A stretch of 64,000 nucleotides of DNA from Microbacterium sp. LWO14-1.2 (GTDB lineage: Bacteria > Actinomycetota > Actinomycetes > Actinomycetales > Microbacteriaceae). The position numbers and the translations under genes were made by a program. Shown here piece after piece: positions 16,096 through 24,282 of the stretch (within the stretch, counting starts at the first letter, position 1; the number at the start of each line of letters is the position of its first letter). A model generated the notes under the pieces. The model did not search any database. It was not told where the DNA came from and saw only the letters and a list, made by a program, of their open reading frames with translations. The DNA lies in assembly GCF_038397715.1 (NCBI RefSeq), contig NZ_CP151633.1, forward strand, positions 558,001 through 622,000. The letters are read 5' to 3'.

Positions 16096-16213
16096 CTTGT
16101 CCACTGGGGAATAACTGGGTTCACCAATCCTGTCGTGGGGACAGGAGGAACCCACGCAATCGGATGCAGGGGTGTGTCCGGATGCGATTCCGCGTGAATT
16201 TCTGGGGAGAATC

Positions 16214-16822
16214 ATGCTGAAGAAACTGGCTGCCATCAGCCTGACCGCTGGCGCACTGGTGCTCATGGCACCCGCTGTCGCCTCCGCCGCGACGGTCGTG
16301 CCGACCGCTTCCGATTCGTACGCGGACACGCCGCGCGTCTCGGTCGATGACCCGGTCATCAACTCCTGCGGCGCGTCCACCATCGAGTTCGCCGCCGGCT
16401 ACTACCAGCCGTCCGAGGTTCTCGGTGTATCGGTCTCTGGCGCGAACGCCGCTGACGCGGCCGTGTCGGGGAACACCGCCGCTGCCGACGGCAGCCTGGT
16501 CGTGTCGTTCCGTCCGCCCGCTGGTGGCGAAGGCACGTACGCGATCACCTTCGACCGGTCGCAGGGTGCCGCCGGGGCCACGGCCCAGGGCGCATCGTCC
16601 TACACGGCTCGTGTCACGGTGTCCGGCGGAGCCGTCGTCGGCTCGAGCTGCCACCACGACCCGGCTGCCGCCGGCACAGAGCTGGCTCTCACGGGCGACG
16701 GACTCGAGCTGGCCCTCACCGGTGGCAGCGTGTCGCCGTGGCTGCTCGGTGCAGGTGCCGCTGCGCTCATCGGTGGAGGCGCCCTCGTCGCCACCGGGAT
16801 CGTTCGCCGCAAGCGCGCCTGA
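16214..16822 (+). CDS. Sortase-anchored surface protein with duplicated LALTG signal
   Basis: A 202-residue secreted protein. A signal peptide (MLKKLAAISLTAGALVLMAPAV, cleavage near ASA) precedes a 130-residue Ala/Ser/Gly/Val-rich beta-type domain with two cysteines. The C-terminus is a sorting signal: LALTG occurs twice (ELALTGDG then ELALTGGS), followed by a hydrophobic helix and RRKRA. LAXTG is the motif of class E sortases in high-GC actinobacteria. The product should be covalently attached to the wall. GGGGAGA at 16204-16210 is a good ribosome binding site and sets the ATG start. The external domain is not recognised as a known family. Confidence 0.83.
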   Translation: MLKKLAAISLTAGALVLMAPAVASAATVVPTASDSYADTPRVSVDDPVINSCGASTIEFAAGYYQPSEVLGVSVSGANAADAAVSGNTAAADGSLVVSFRPPAGGEGTYAITFDRSQGAAGATAQGASSYTARVTVSGGAVVGSSCHHDPAAAGTELALTGDGLELALTGGSVSPWLLGAGAAALIGGGALVATGIVRRKRA

Positions 16823-16866
16823 TCGCTCACGTACGCGCGCACCTTGACGCGCGCGTGCCGAGATCA

Positions 16867-16887
16867 GATTCCCGCCCTGCGGGAATC
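16867..16887 (+). terminator. Stem-loop, 8-bp stem
   Basis: GATTCCCG pairs with CGGGAATC across a 5-nt loop, 45 bp after the stop of the surface-protein gene. No U-tract follows. Confidence 0.45.
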
Positions 16888-16892
16888 GACTG

Positions 16893-16929
16893 GGCGACGG
16901 TGATCCCTCCCCCTCCGATCACCGTCGCC
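16893..16929. terminator. Strong stem-loop, 13-bp perfect stem
   Basis: GGCGACGGTGATC pairs with GATCACCGTCGCC across an 11-nt pyrimidine loop. Being symmetric, it could terminate transcription from both sides. Confidence 0.6.
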
Positions 16930-16954
16930 TGGCGAATCCGGTCCTGAACCGGAA

Positions 16955-17000
16955 AGGCCCACGGCCGCCCCTCTCACTTCCGGGAGGTGGCCGTGGGCTT
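16955..17000. terminator. Stem-loop whose right arm merges with the tandem repeat
   Basis: GCCCACGGCC (16957-16966) pairs with GGCCGTGGGC (16989-16998), followed by TT. The right arm is also the start of the first copy of the 26-29-bp repeat, which suggests that the repeat arose by copying a terminator arm. Confidence 0.5.
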
Positions 17001-17151
17001 ATTCGTGCGCCCGCTGGCCGTGGGGCTCACCTCATGCGCACGGTGGCCGTGGGGCACCTCGTGCGCCCGGCGGCCGTGAGCGTACTCGTGCGCACGGCCG
17101 CCATCACGATTACTCAGGCGCCCGGTGGCCGGGGCTTGTTCGTGCGCCCGG
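16988..17151 (+). repeat. Degenerate tandem repeat, about six units of 26-29 bp
   Basis: Units begin at 16988, 17015, 17044, 17072, 17098 (most diverged) and 17126. The core pattern is GGCCGTGGGG, a variable 4-8 nt, then CGTGCGCNCGG. Unit lengths are not multiples of three, and no plausible reading frame is conserved, so it is not protein-coding. Confidence 0.65.
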
Positions 17152-17186
17152 TGCTGATTCCCGACCGATCGCCTCAGGAGCCGGAC

Positions 17187-18641
17187 TCAGGGAGCAGGCG
17201 TCGGAGTGGGTGTCGGCGGGTGCAGCGTCTGCTGGATGAGCTCGTGGATGTAGGCGTAATCGGGCGAGTGCTCGTCGATGCCGTTGTCCGGAGTGAGCTC
17301 GATGGTGGTGACCGTCTGCTCCTTCGCCTTCGTCATCAGGTCGAAGAACTCCGGCAGTTTGTCCTGAGGGAGGTCGGTGCTGATGAGCGCCGTCCCCGCC
17401 GCCGCGACCTCGTTGAACCGGGTCAGCACCGTCTGCGGGGTGAACTGCGCGAGGATCGCCTCCTGCAGCTCACGCTGACGCTTCATCCGATCCCAGTCGC
17501 TGGTCGTGTACCGCGAACGCGCGTACCACTGCGCGGTATCGCCGTCCATGTGCTGCTGCCCCGGCTCGATCCAGCCGATCGCCCACGCATCGACGTCATG
17601 CGGGTCCACGCCATCGGGCGGTCCGCCCTTCGGCAGTCGCTCCGTGACATTGATGTCCACACCGCCGAGCGCGTCGACGAGGGCGGCGAAGCCGTGCATG
17701 TCGACGAACACGTAGTACGGGATCTCGATGCCGAGCACACCTTCCGCGGCATCCTTCGTCGCCTCGATACCGGGATCGGAGCCGTGAGCAGCCGCATCCG
17801 GGTACAGGCTCTTGCCGCCGTCTTCGCGGCAGATCTCCGCGGCGTTGCGAACGTGGTTCATCCACCCGTTCCAGCCGCAGGAGTTCGAGCTGTGCCCCTC
17901 GAAGCCGTTCGGGTAGAGCGCCTGCATCGGGCTGCCCTCGCTGAACGGCGCGTTCGGCAGCTCGCGCGGGATACCCGTGATCGTGACCGCCCCGGTATCG
18001 GCGTTCACCGAGACCACGGAGATGCTGTCGAACCGCATCGAATCGCGGCCGTCGCCGCTGTCCGCTCCGAGGAGGAGGATGTTGTAGTACCCGTCGCTCG
18101 GCGGCAGGCTCGGCCCGCTCTGACCGAAGATCGTCGAGATGGTGTTCCGCGCCGAGCCCACGATGGTCGATGCGTAGGCGGTCGAACCCCCGACGAGCCC
18201 GAGGATCAGGAGGGCGACGAGCGGGATCGCGAACTTCGATGGTCCCGGAATTCGCACCAGCCTCACGACGCGCAGCGCGTCGAACGTCAGCACGATCCAC
18301 AGCACGATGTACGCGATGAGCAGCACCTGGACGATCGTGAGAACCGCGGCGGAGATCCATCCGCCACCGACCGTGAGCCAGAGGAAGACCGGGCGGGCGA
18401 ACAGCGCCAACCCCACCGCGACGACCACGAGGAGCCACGACAGCAGCGTCGCTCCCAGACCGAAGCGCCCGAGCTTCCTGTTCCCGGCGACCACCTGCGC
18501 AGAACCGGGGATGAGAACGTTCAGGAGAACGACCCACCACCCGCGCTTGGTCATCATGCCGGCATCCGCGGTATCCGGATTCCGCATCGGGCGCGTCTCG
18601 ATCAGGGGTCGCGCCGCACCACGCGGCGGCGCGAGGGTCAC
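17187..18641 (-). CDS. LytR-CpsA-Psr (LCP) family glycopolymer ligase
   Basis: A 484-residue membrane protein. Four hydrophobic segments lie within residues 33-165. The external LCP domain starts near residue 185 with [23 protein letters not shown], matching the LCP core with its D/R-rich substrate-binding motif. Later come the [16 protein letters not shown] and [17 protein letters not shown] motifs, the last holding the conserved R-x-x-x-D-x-x-R ligands for pyrophosphate lipid. LCP enzymes transfer wall polymers from the undecaprenyl carrier to peptidoglycan or arabinogalactan. The GTG start overlaps the purE stop (GTGA), so it is translated with purE. A Pro/Thr-rich tail ends the protein. 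It is the obvious terminal ligase for the glycopolymer made by the nearby genes. Confidence 0.88.
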   Translation of the reverse strand: MTLAPPRGAARPLIETRPMRNPDTADAGMMTKRGWWVVLLNVLIPGSAQVVAGNRKLGRFGLGATLLSWLLVVVAVGLALFARPVFLWLTVGGGWISAAVLTIVQVLLIAYIVLWIVLTFDALRVVRLVRIPGPSKFAIPLVALLILGLVGGSTAYASTIVGSARNTISTIFGQSGPSLPPSDGYYNILLLGADSGDGRDSMRFDSISVVSVNADTGAVTITGIPRELPNAPFSEGSPMQALYPNGFEGHSSNSCGWNGWMNHVRNAAEICREDGGKSLYPDAAAHGSDPGIEATKDAAEGVLGIEIPYYVFVDMHGFAALVDALGGVDINVTERLPKGGPPDGVDPHDVDAWAIGWIEPGQQHMDGDTAQWYARSRYTTSDWDRMKRQRELQEAILAQFTPQTVLTRFNEVAAAGTALISTDLPQDKLPEFFDLMTKAKEQTVTTIELTPDNGIDEHSPDYAYIHELIQQTLHPPTPTPTPAP

Positions 18642-19153
18642 AGCGAGCCCTTCAGCCGCTCGTTCTTCTCCTCGACCTGCGCTTCGAGGTCGAGTGCATA
18701 TGCCTCGACGCGATCGGCGAGATCGTCGTCGGACGAGCCGAGGATCCGCACCGCGAGGAGTCCGGCGTTCTTCGCCCCGCCGATCGAGACCGTGGCCACG
18801 GGGATGCCGGCGGGCATCTGCACGATCGACAGCAGCGAGTCCATGCCGTCGAGGTAGGCGAGCGGGACAGGGACGCCGATGACGGGCAGCGCGGTCATCG
18901 AGGCGAGCATGCCAGGCAGATGAGCCGCGCCGCCGGCGCCGGCGATGATCACCCGGATGCCGCGGCCGCGCGCCTCGCGGGCGTACTGCATGAGCTTGTC
19001 GGGGGTGCGATGAGCCGAGACGACCTCGACCTCGTGCGGGATCCCGAAGTCGCTGAGCGCCTGGGATGCGTCGCTCATCACGCGCCAGTCCGAGTCGGAA
19101 CCCATGACGACGCCGACCAGCGGAGCGGCAGAGGAGTGCAGTGGCTCAGTCAC
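18638..19153 (-). CDS. purE: N5-carboxyaminoimidazole ribonucleotide mutase
   Basis: A 171-residue class I PurE. Visible are MGSDSDW at 17-23, SAHRTPDKL around 46-54 with the catalytic histidine, and the [14 protein letters not shown] loop. It rearranges N5-CAIR, the PurK product, into CAIR in purine synthesis. purK lies 72 bp upstream on the same strand but purE has its own TAGCCT hexamer 6 nt before the GTG. Its stop overlaps the LCP gene start. Confidence 0.95.
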   Translation of the reverse strand: MTEPLHSSAAPLVGVVMGSDSDWRVMSDASQALSDFGIPHEVEVVSAHRTPDKLMQYAREARGRGIRVIIAGAGGAAHLPGMLASMTALPVIGVPVPLAYLDGMDSLLSIVQMPAGIPVATVSIGGAKNAGLLAVRILGSSDDDLADRVEAYALDLEAQVEEKNERLKGSL

Positions 19154-19159
19154 CCACTC

Positions 19160-19165
19160 AGGCTA
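19160..19165 (-). promoter_or_regulatory. Leaderless-type -10 hexamer TAGCCT for purE
   Basis: TAGCCT ends 6 nt before the purE GTG at 19153. It would let purE and the coupled LCP gene be transcribed separately from purK. Confidence 0.5.
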
Positions 19166-19225
19166 CGGTCTGCGGCTGTGAGATCCCCCGAACGGCACGC
19201 GAGGAACGTCGAGCCGCTGCAGCTC

Positions 19226-20350
19226 TCACTCGAAGTGCGCTGCCGCCGCCCTGGCGACGTACACGACGTCGTCGAGATCGTCGCCCGAGACGTTCACGTG
19301 GCCCACCTTGCGGCCGGGACGCGGATCCTTGCCGTAGGTGTGGATCTTCGCAGACGGGTGCTCGACCATGGCGCTGGCGAAACGCTCCCCGATCGTGCCC
19401 TCCTGGGGGCCGCCGAGGATGTTGATCATGACCGACCACGGCGACCGGGGAGTCGGGTCGCCGAGCGGCAGGTCGGCGACGGCACGGAGGTGCTGCTCGA
19501 ACTGGCCCGTCACCGCTCCGTCCTGGCTCCAATGGCCGCTGTTGTGGGGGCGCATGGCGAGCTCGTTCACGAGGATCCGCTCGTCGTCGGTCTCGAAGAG
19601 CTCGACCGCGAGCATGCCGGTGACGCCCAGACCTTCGGCGATCTGTCGCCCGATGCCCTCGGCCACCTGCACGAGGCGCTCGGCGGCGGCCGGCGCCGGG
19701 GCGATGACCTCGGCGCACACGCCGTCGCGTTGCACGGTCTCGACGACGGGATACGCGACCACATCGCCGCTCGGACGCCTCGCCACCTGCTGAGCGAGTT
19801 CGCGGACGAAACCGACGAGCTCCTCCACGAGCAACGCCTCGCCGTCGGCGAGCGCCTCAAACCAGTCCTGCGCCTCGCCCGCCGCACGCACCACGCGTAC
19901 GCCCTTGCCGTCATAGCCGCCGCGAGGAGTCTTGACCACTCCCCGACCGTCGTGCGCGTCGAGGAAGGCCTGGAGCTCGGAGGCGTCGCGCACCGGCGCC
20001 CAGTCGGGCTGGGGAACGCCCAGTTCGGCGAGCCGCGCGCGCATCACGAGCTTGTCCTGCGCGAACTGCAGGGCATCCGGTCCCGGATGCACCTCGACCC
20101 CTTCGGCGACGAGCGCCCGGAGGACCTCCTGCGGCACGTGCTCATGGTCGAATGTGACGACGTCGACGTCCTTCACGAACGCCCTGACCGTGTCGAGGTC
20201 GCGGTAGTCCCCGACGGCTGTGGCCGCGAGCTGGGCCGACATGCCCTCGCTCTCCGCAAACACCCGCAGATCGAGCCCGAGTTCGACCGCCGGAGCGATC
20301 ATCATCCTGGCCAGCTGGCCTCCACCGATCACGCCCACGCGCAGCGCCAT
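19226..20350 (-). CDS. purK: 5-(carboxyamino)imidazole ribonucleotide synthase
   Basis: A 374-residue ATP-grasp enzyme. The N-terminus VGVIGGGQLARMM is the PurK signature. The central ATP-grasp region includes KTPRGGYDGKGV (about 135-146) and ELFETDDERILVNELAMRPHNSGHW with the metal ligands. It carboxylates AIR with ATP and bicarbonate to N5-CAIR for PurE. The start is set at ATG 20350, preceded by GGAGGCGGCAC, a strong ribosome binding site; an in-frame upstream extension is therefore rejected. Confidence 0.95.
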   Translation of the reverse strand: MALRVGVIGGGQLARMMIAPAVELGLDLRVFAESEGMSAQLAATAVGDYRDLDTVRAFVKDVDVVTFDHEHVPQEVLRALVAEGVEVHPGPDALQFAQDKLVMRARLAELGVPQPDWAPVRDASELQAFLDAHDGRGVVKTPRGGYDGKGVRVVRAAGEAQDWFEALADGEALLVEELVGFVRELAQQVARRPSGDVVAYPVVETVQRDGVCAEVIAPAPAAAERLVQVAEGIGRQIAEGLGVTGMLAVELFETDDERILVNELAMRPHNSGHWSQDGAVTGQFEQHLRAVADLPLGDPTPRSPWSVMINILGGPQEGTIGERFASAMVEHPSAKIHTYGKDPRPGRKVGHVNVSGDDLDDVVYVARAAAAHFE

Positions 20351-20424
20351 GTGCCGCCTCCATTCGTCGGGACCATTCTTCCGCATCCGCGCGAGGCTCG
20401 TTCACACGAGTACGGGGCAGCCGC

Positions 20425-20979
20425 TCAGAAGGTCGGCGTCCCGTCCTGCACGGACTGCGCGTCGCGGTGCGCCAGGATCTGGCTGACCTCGATCTGGTCG
20501 GCAAGGGTCTCGTGCACCAGCCTCACGTTCGGCACGTTCGCGAGGCGGAGCGGTGCATCGACGCCGTTCGAGAGAGTGATCGTCCCCGCTCCCCACAGCC
20601 TCTGCAGGGCGCCGCGTCGGACACCGATCGTGTATCCCCTGGCGTGCGACATCTCCTGCCTGTTCCGCGCGCCGACGCCGTGATGCACGATCACGCGCCG
20701 GGTCGTCACGGTGACGGTGCGAGACCACCACACGATCCACGGCACCACGACGAGCAGGAGGATCAGGGCGCCCGCGGCGCTCAGCAGCATCCAGTTCTCG
20801 AACGGCTCGGGGAGGTTGTCGAAGAAGTATCCCGTGCCGCCGAAGACCACGATGAGCACGAGAGCCGACCACGTCAGCCGACGCGCGTGACCGCGGAAGC
20901 GGGCGATGAGCAGTTCCTCCGACGGCACGCCGGGAGGCGGCATCGTCGGCCGACCGCCGAGGGTCACGGGCTGGGTCAC
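20425..20979 (-). CDS. PH-domain (bPH2) membrane protein
   Basis: A 184-residue protein. A Pro-rich N-terminus precedes two hydrophobic helices (about 36-55 and 65-87), then a bacterial PH-like domain: VTVTTRRVIVHHGV, the EMSHARGYTIGV strand pair and WGAGTITLSNG. Such proteins sit at the membrane; the function is unknown. A CACAAT hexamer 6 nt upstream supports the GTG start, and GGAGG is also present just before it. Confidence 0.8.
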   Translation of the reverse strand: MTQPVTLGGRPTMPPPGVPSEELLIARFRGHARRLTWSALVLIVVFGGTGYFFDNLPEPFENWMLLSAAGALILLLVVVPWIVWWSRTVTVTTRRVIVHHGVGARNRQEMSHARGYTIGVRRGALQRLWGAGTITLSNGVDAPLRLANVPNVRLVHETLADQIEVSQILAHRDAQSVQDGTPTF

Positions 20980-20985
20980 CCCTCC

Positions 20986-20991
20986 ATTGTG
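20986..20991 (-). promoter_or_regulatory. Leaderless-type -10 hexamer CACAAT
   Basis: CACAAT ends 6 nt before the GTG at 20979. The same hexamer and spacing precede the gene at 40204. Confidence 0.4.
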
Positions 20992-21033
20992 CCCGCCATC
21001 ACGGACAAACCCGCTCTCCCGTGACTCCGCGTG

Positions 21034-21807
21034 TCAGGGCTGGGCCGGGCGGACGTGCACGACGTCTCCCGCCGACACCGCATGCGTCTCCTGGCCCGCG
21101 CGCACGACCAGGCGTCCGTCCTCGTCGATGGTCTCGGCCCTGCCCTCGAGGAACCGGTCCCCCGGCAGCGACACGCGCACGTCGAGACCGAGCGTCACGC
21201 ACCGCTCGACGGCGGCGGCATGCAGACCGCTCGACACCGCGTCGCCGGATTCCGCGAGCGCCTCGATCGATGCCGACAGCCGCTCGAGGTAGGTCGCGAG
21301 CAGACGGTCGACGTCGACGGTCGCTCCCAGCACGGCGAAGGACGTCGCCGTGGGAACCGGCAGCTCGGCCTCCGTCATCGCGGTGTTCACGCCGCTTCCG
21401 ACGATCACGGCGTCACCGGTCGCCTCGGCGAGGATGCCGCAGATCTTGCGCCCGTCGACGAGCACGTCGTTCGGCCACTTCACCGCGACGGTGCGGTCTG
21501 GGAGCTGCGCGGCGACAGCATCCGTCATCGCCACACCCGCCGCGAGCGGGATCCAGCCGCGCGCCTCCGGGTCGTCGGGGAGACGACACAGCACGACGGA
21601 CACAGCGAGCGCCGATCCGGCGGGGGCGGACCAGGTGCGGTCGAGACGGCCGCGTCCCGCGGTCTGATTCGCGGTGAGGAGCATGGACAAGTGCGGCCAG
21701 CCGTCGGCATCCGCCGATAGCACCCGCAGCGCCGCATTGGTCGACCCGACTTCCTCGAGCTCTTCGACTCGGGACGAGACCTCGCGGGTGCGCTGCAGAT
21801 CCATCAT
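21034..21807 (-). CDS. birA: Biotin-[acetyl-CoA-carboxylase] ligase
   Basis: A 257-residue class I biotin protein ligase without the DNA-binding N-terminal domain of E. coli BirA, so a ligase and not a repressor. Landmarks are GSTNAALR (21-28), the biotinyl-AMP loop TAGRGRLDRTWSAP (49-62), VAVKWPNDVLVDGRKICGIL with the catalytic lysines (107-126), and GSGVNT. It biotinylates acyl-CoA carboxylase subunits. Its ATG overlaps the upstream TagF-like stop by 1 nt, an unusual pairing for birA. Confidence 0.94.
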   Translation of the reverse strand: MMDLQRTREVSSRVEELEEVGSTNAALRVLSADADGWPHLSMLLTANQTAGRGRLDRTWSAPAGSALAVSVVLCRLPDDPEARGWIPLAAGVAMTDAVAAQLPDRTVAVKWPNDVLVDGRKICGILAEATGDAVIVGSGVNTAMTEAELPVPTATSFAVLGATVDVDRLLATYLERLSASIEALAESGDAVSSGLHAAAVERCVTLGLDVRVSLPGDRFLEGRAETIDEDGRLVVRAGQETHAVSAGDVVHVRPAQP

Positions 21808-23087
21808 CAGATCTCCTCGTCCGCCTCGTCGTCATCGTCGTCCTCGTCACCGCGCACGGCGCCGATCTCGCGTGCCTGCCACTCGTCCCACTCCGTCATG
21901 AGCCGCTCGATCGCCGCGTGGAACTTCGCGGTCGCGACACCCGGTGTCGTGTCGCCGAAGTAGTGCTGCACCCACATGCGCAGACGAGCGGTCGCCGCCT
22001 CGTCGGCACGGACCCTCTCGACGTGGGCGAGGATGTCGGCCGCGGCGTCCGCATCGAGCCATTCGCAGTCCGAGAGGTAGCCGCTCGTGTCGACCTCCGC
22101 GCGCTCGTCGACGGGTCGCGTGATCATCAGGGGCTTGCCCACCGCCAGGCGGTCGTAGACCATCGCCGAGATGTCGACCACGGCGACGTCGGCCGCCGCG
22201 AGCTGCCACCCGAGTTCAGGACCGTCGTCGTAGACGTGCTGCGCACCGGGATCGGCACTGTTCGCGGCGGAGATCGCCGCGAGGATCCGACGATGCGCGG
22301 CACCGTACTCCGGGTCGACGACACCGCTGCGCGGGTGCGGACGATAGATCAGACGGTGCTTGCCCGACGCCAGCACCGCCGCGGCGAGCGCCTCGCCGTG
22401 CGAGGCGATGGAGCCGTAGTGGGCACTCGGGCGGTCGCCCTCCCAGGTCGGGGCGTAGAGCACGACCGTCCGGTCGTCGGCGGTGTAGGGCAGGGCTCCC
22501 GAGTAGTGGTCGGCCTGCGGACGCCCGATCTCGATGGTCCGGCGGTCGATGTCGTAGTCCCAGAGCGTTCGCGCGAGCCTGTCGCGGGCCGCTTGACCGG
22601 CGACCAGCGCATAGTCGTACGCCTTGTACTGGTTCGTGGTCATGTACATCTTGTCGGACTCGCCGTGGTTGATGAACACGTGCCACCGGCGGCCGTACCG
22701 GAACATCTGAAAGTTGCGGGTGTTCTGGTTGACGTAGAGGACGACGCGGATGTCCTGCGTCGAGACGAAGCGCTCCAGATCCCTGACGGTCGGCACGAAG
22801 GCCACGGGCGGGCCGTCCTCGTCGAGGAGTCTGTCGGCGCCGGTCGCCGCCCGGGAGAGCACCACGACGGGCCAGCGCTTCGAGAGCTCGAGGAGCGGCC
22901 GATACCACTGGCGCATCTGGTACATGTTCACGTCGCCGTCGGCGAAGTACACGGCCACCTGATAGTGGCCGGCCGGGTGCGGATCGCGCTCGGCGAGCCG
23001 GCGACGAACCCTCTGCACGGCCTTCCGGGAGGCCAGCGCGCGCTTCAGCAGTCGGTAGGCCTTCTTCGCATCGGAGAGTGCACCCAT
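21807..23087 (-). CDS. CDP-glycerol glycerophosphotransferase-like protein, divergent subfamily
   Basis: A 426-residue GT-B-like protein of the TagB/TagF superfamily. It contains HVFINHGESDKMY (about 135-147), VVLYAPTWEGDRP (about 208-220), and RPHPRSG. At the position of the usual TDYSS motif it has VVDISAMVYDRLAVGKPLM, so the YSS residues are replaced. In the superfamily the H-G and D-Y-S regions bind the polyol-phosphate donor, so the donor may differ here. It ends in an acidic tail (DEDDDDDEADEE). The ATG start has TATCCT 6 nt upstream. It is the first gene of an operon with birA. Confidence 0.78.
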   Translation of the reverse strand: MGALSDAKKAYRLLKRALASRKAVQRVRRRLAERDPHPAGHYQVAVYFADGDVNMYQMRQWYRPLLELSKRWPVVVLSRAATGADRLLDEDGPPVAFVPTVRDLERFVSTQDIRVVLYVNQNTRNFQMFRYGRRWHVFINHGESDKMYMTTNQYKAYDYALVAGQAARDRLARTLWDYDIDRRTIEIGRPQADHYSGALPYTADDRTVVLYAPTWEGDRPSAHYGSIASHGEALAAAVLASGKHRLIYRPHPRSGVVDPEYGAAHRRILAAISAANSADPGAQHVYDDGPELGWQLAAADVAVVDISAMVYDRLAVGKPLMITRPVDERAEVDTSGYLSDCEWLDADAAADILAHVERVRADEAATARLRMWVQHYFGDTTPGVATAKFHAAIERLMTEWDEWQAREIGAVRGDEDDDDDEADEEI

Positions 23088-23093
23088 CCCTCC

Positions 23094-23099
23094 AGGATA
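23094..23099 (-). promoter_or_regulatory. Leaderless-type -10 hexamer TATCCT
   Basis: TATCCT ends 6 nt before the ATG at 23087; the 6-nt spacer GGAGGG also looks like a ribosome binding site, too close to the ATG to work normally. The divergent GT2 gene has CATGAT at 23176-23181, 6 nt before its GTG at 23188. Confidence 0.5.
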
Positions 23100-23187
23100 C
23101 CGAGTGGCGTCGGCCCGCCCTGACGTGCCGAGGTCCCGGACGGCGACGCATCAGGGAACGGTCGAGCGCTCGTGCCATGATCATGGT

Positions 23188-24261
23188 GTGCCAGACAGAG
23201 ACGACGACGCCACAGGGGCAGGGGTGTCGTTCGTCATGCCCGTGCTGAACGAACGCGACTATCTCGAGCACGCCGTCGGCTCGGTGCTCTCGCAGGAGCT
23301 GTCGGTACCGGCCGAGCTCGTGCTCGCCCTGGGCCCGTCGAGCGACGGGACGACGGAGCTCGCTCAGCGCCTCGCCGCCGCAGACGACCGGATCCGCCTC
23401 GTCGACAACCCCGAAGCCCACATCCCGGTCGGCCTCAACGCAGCGATCCGCGCCAGCCGCTACGACACCATCATCCGGGTCGACGCGCACTCCGAGCTGT
23501 CGCCCGGGTACGCCGCGCGCGCTCTCGCCACCCTCGAGCGCACCGGTGCCGCCAACGTCGGCGGCGTCATGCGCGCCGACGGCCGCACACCCTTCCAGAA
23601 AGCCGTCGCCCGGCTCTACAACTCCCCCGTGGGTCTCGGCGGCGGCGCCTACCACGGCGGGACGCAGGAGGGAGAGGCAGAGTCCGCCTATCTCGGCGTG
23701 ATGCGTCGGGCGGTCGTCGAAGAGGTCGGCCTCTTCGACGAGTCCATCCGTCGCGGCGAGGACTGGGAGCTCAACCTCCGCATCCGCCAGGCCGGTCACC
23801 TCGTGTGGTTCGACCCCCGGCTGTCGGTGACCTACTGGCCCCGGGAGAGCTGGATCCGCCTCGCACGGCAGTTCCGTGCGACCGGCGCCTGGCGGGGCGA
23901 GCTCGTCCGCCGGTTCGGGCGCCGCAACGGCATCCGCTTCTTCGCCCCGCCGGCGCTCGTCGCGATCGTCGCCGCGGCCGTCGTCCTCGCCGTGCTGCAG
24001 CTGACGGGCGTCGTCGGCCAAGTGCTCTCGTGGGTGCTCTCCGCACTGCTGTACCTGCCGCTGCTCGTCTACGTGTTGCTCGTGCTCGCGGTCGCGGCGC
24101 TGCCGGGCGGTGGCGGGCCGCGTCAGCGGATGTGGACGGCGATCGTGATGCCGACCATGCACCTCTCCTGGGGCATCGGGTTCCTCGGCGGTGTGCTGCG
24201 CGGTGCGCGCGACACCGTCGACGCCTCGCGACTGGGCACCAGGAACACGCCTCTCCCCTGA
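23188..24261 (+). CDS. Glycosyltransferase family 2 with C-terminal membrane helices
   Basis: A 357-residue protein (ExoA-like). The GT2 domain has VSFVMPVLNERDYLEHA near the start, the RVDAHSELSPGY acidic motif (about 100-111), and the catalytic-type FDESIRRGEDWELNLRIRQAG (about 185-205). Two to three hydrophobic segments follow between about 255 and 315 and should anchor it to the membrane. It is divergent from one TagF-like gene and convergent with another, so it is probably part of the same glycopolymer pathway. The start was taken at GTG 23188, where family similarity begins and a CATGAT hexamer is 6 nt upstream. Confidence 0.82.
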   Translation: MPDRDDDATGAGVSFVMPVLNERDYLEHAVGSVLSQELSVPAELVLALGPSSDGTTELAQRLAAADDRIRLVDNPEAHIPVGLNAAIRASRYDTIIRVDAHSELSPGYAARALATLERTGAANVGGVMRADGRTPFQKAVARLYNSPVGLGGGAYHGGTQEGEAESAYLGVMRRAVVEEVGLFDESIRRGEDWELNLRIRQAGHLVWFDPRLSVTYWPRESWIRLARQFRATGAWRGELVRRFGRRNGIRFFAPPALVAIVAAAVVLAVLQLTGVVGQVLSWVLSALLYLPLLVYVLLVLAVAALPGGGGPRQRMWTAIVMPTMHLSWGIGFLGGVLRGARDTVDASRLGTRNTPLP

Positions 24262-24282
24262 CGGACGCGTCCGCGACCGGGG

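Larger units (their letters stand above)
16823..17186. other. Intergenic region between convergent genes: hairpins and degenerate tandem repeats
   Basis: No gene is supported in these 364 bp. The region holds three stem-loops (16867-16887, 16893-16929, 16955-17000) followed by about six degenerate copies of a 26-29-bp unit. It separates the sortase-anchored protein gene from the convergent LCP gene. Confidence 0.7.

Noticed and set aside
16988..17151. Repeat array as a coding low-complexity protein
   Set aside because: Unit lengths are 26-29 bp, so no frame is kept through the array.
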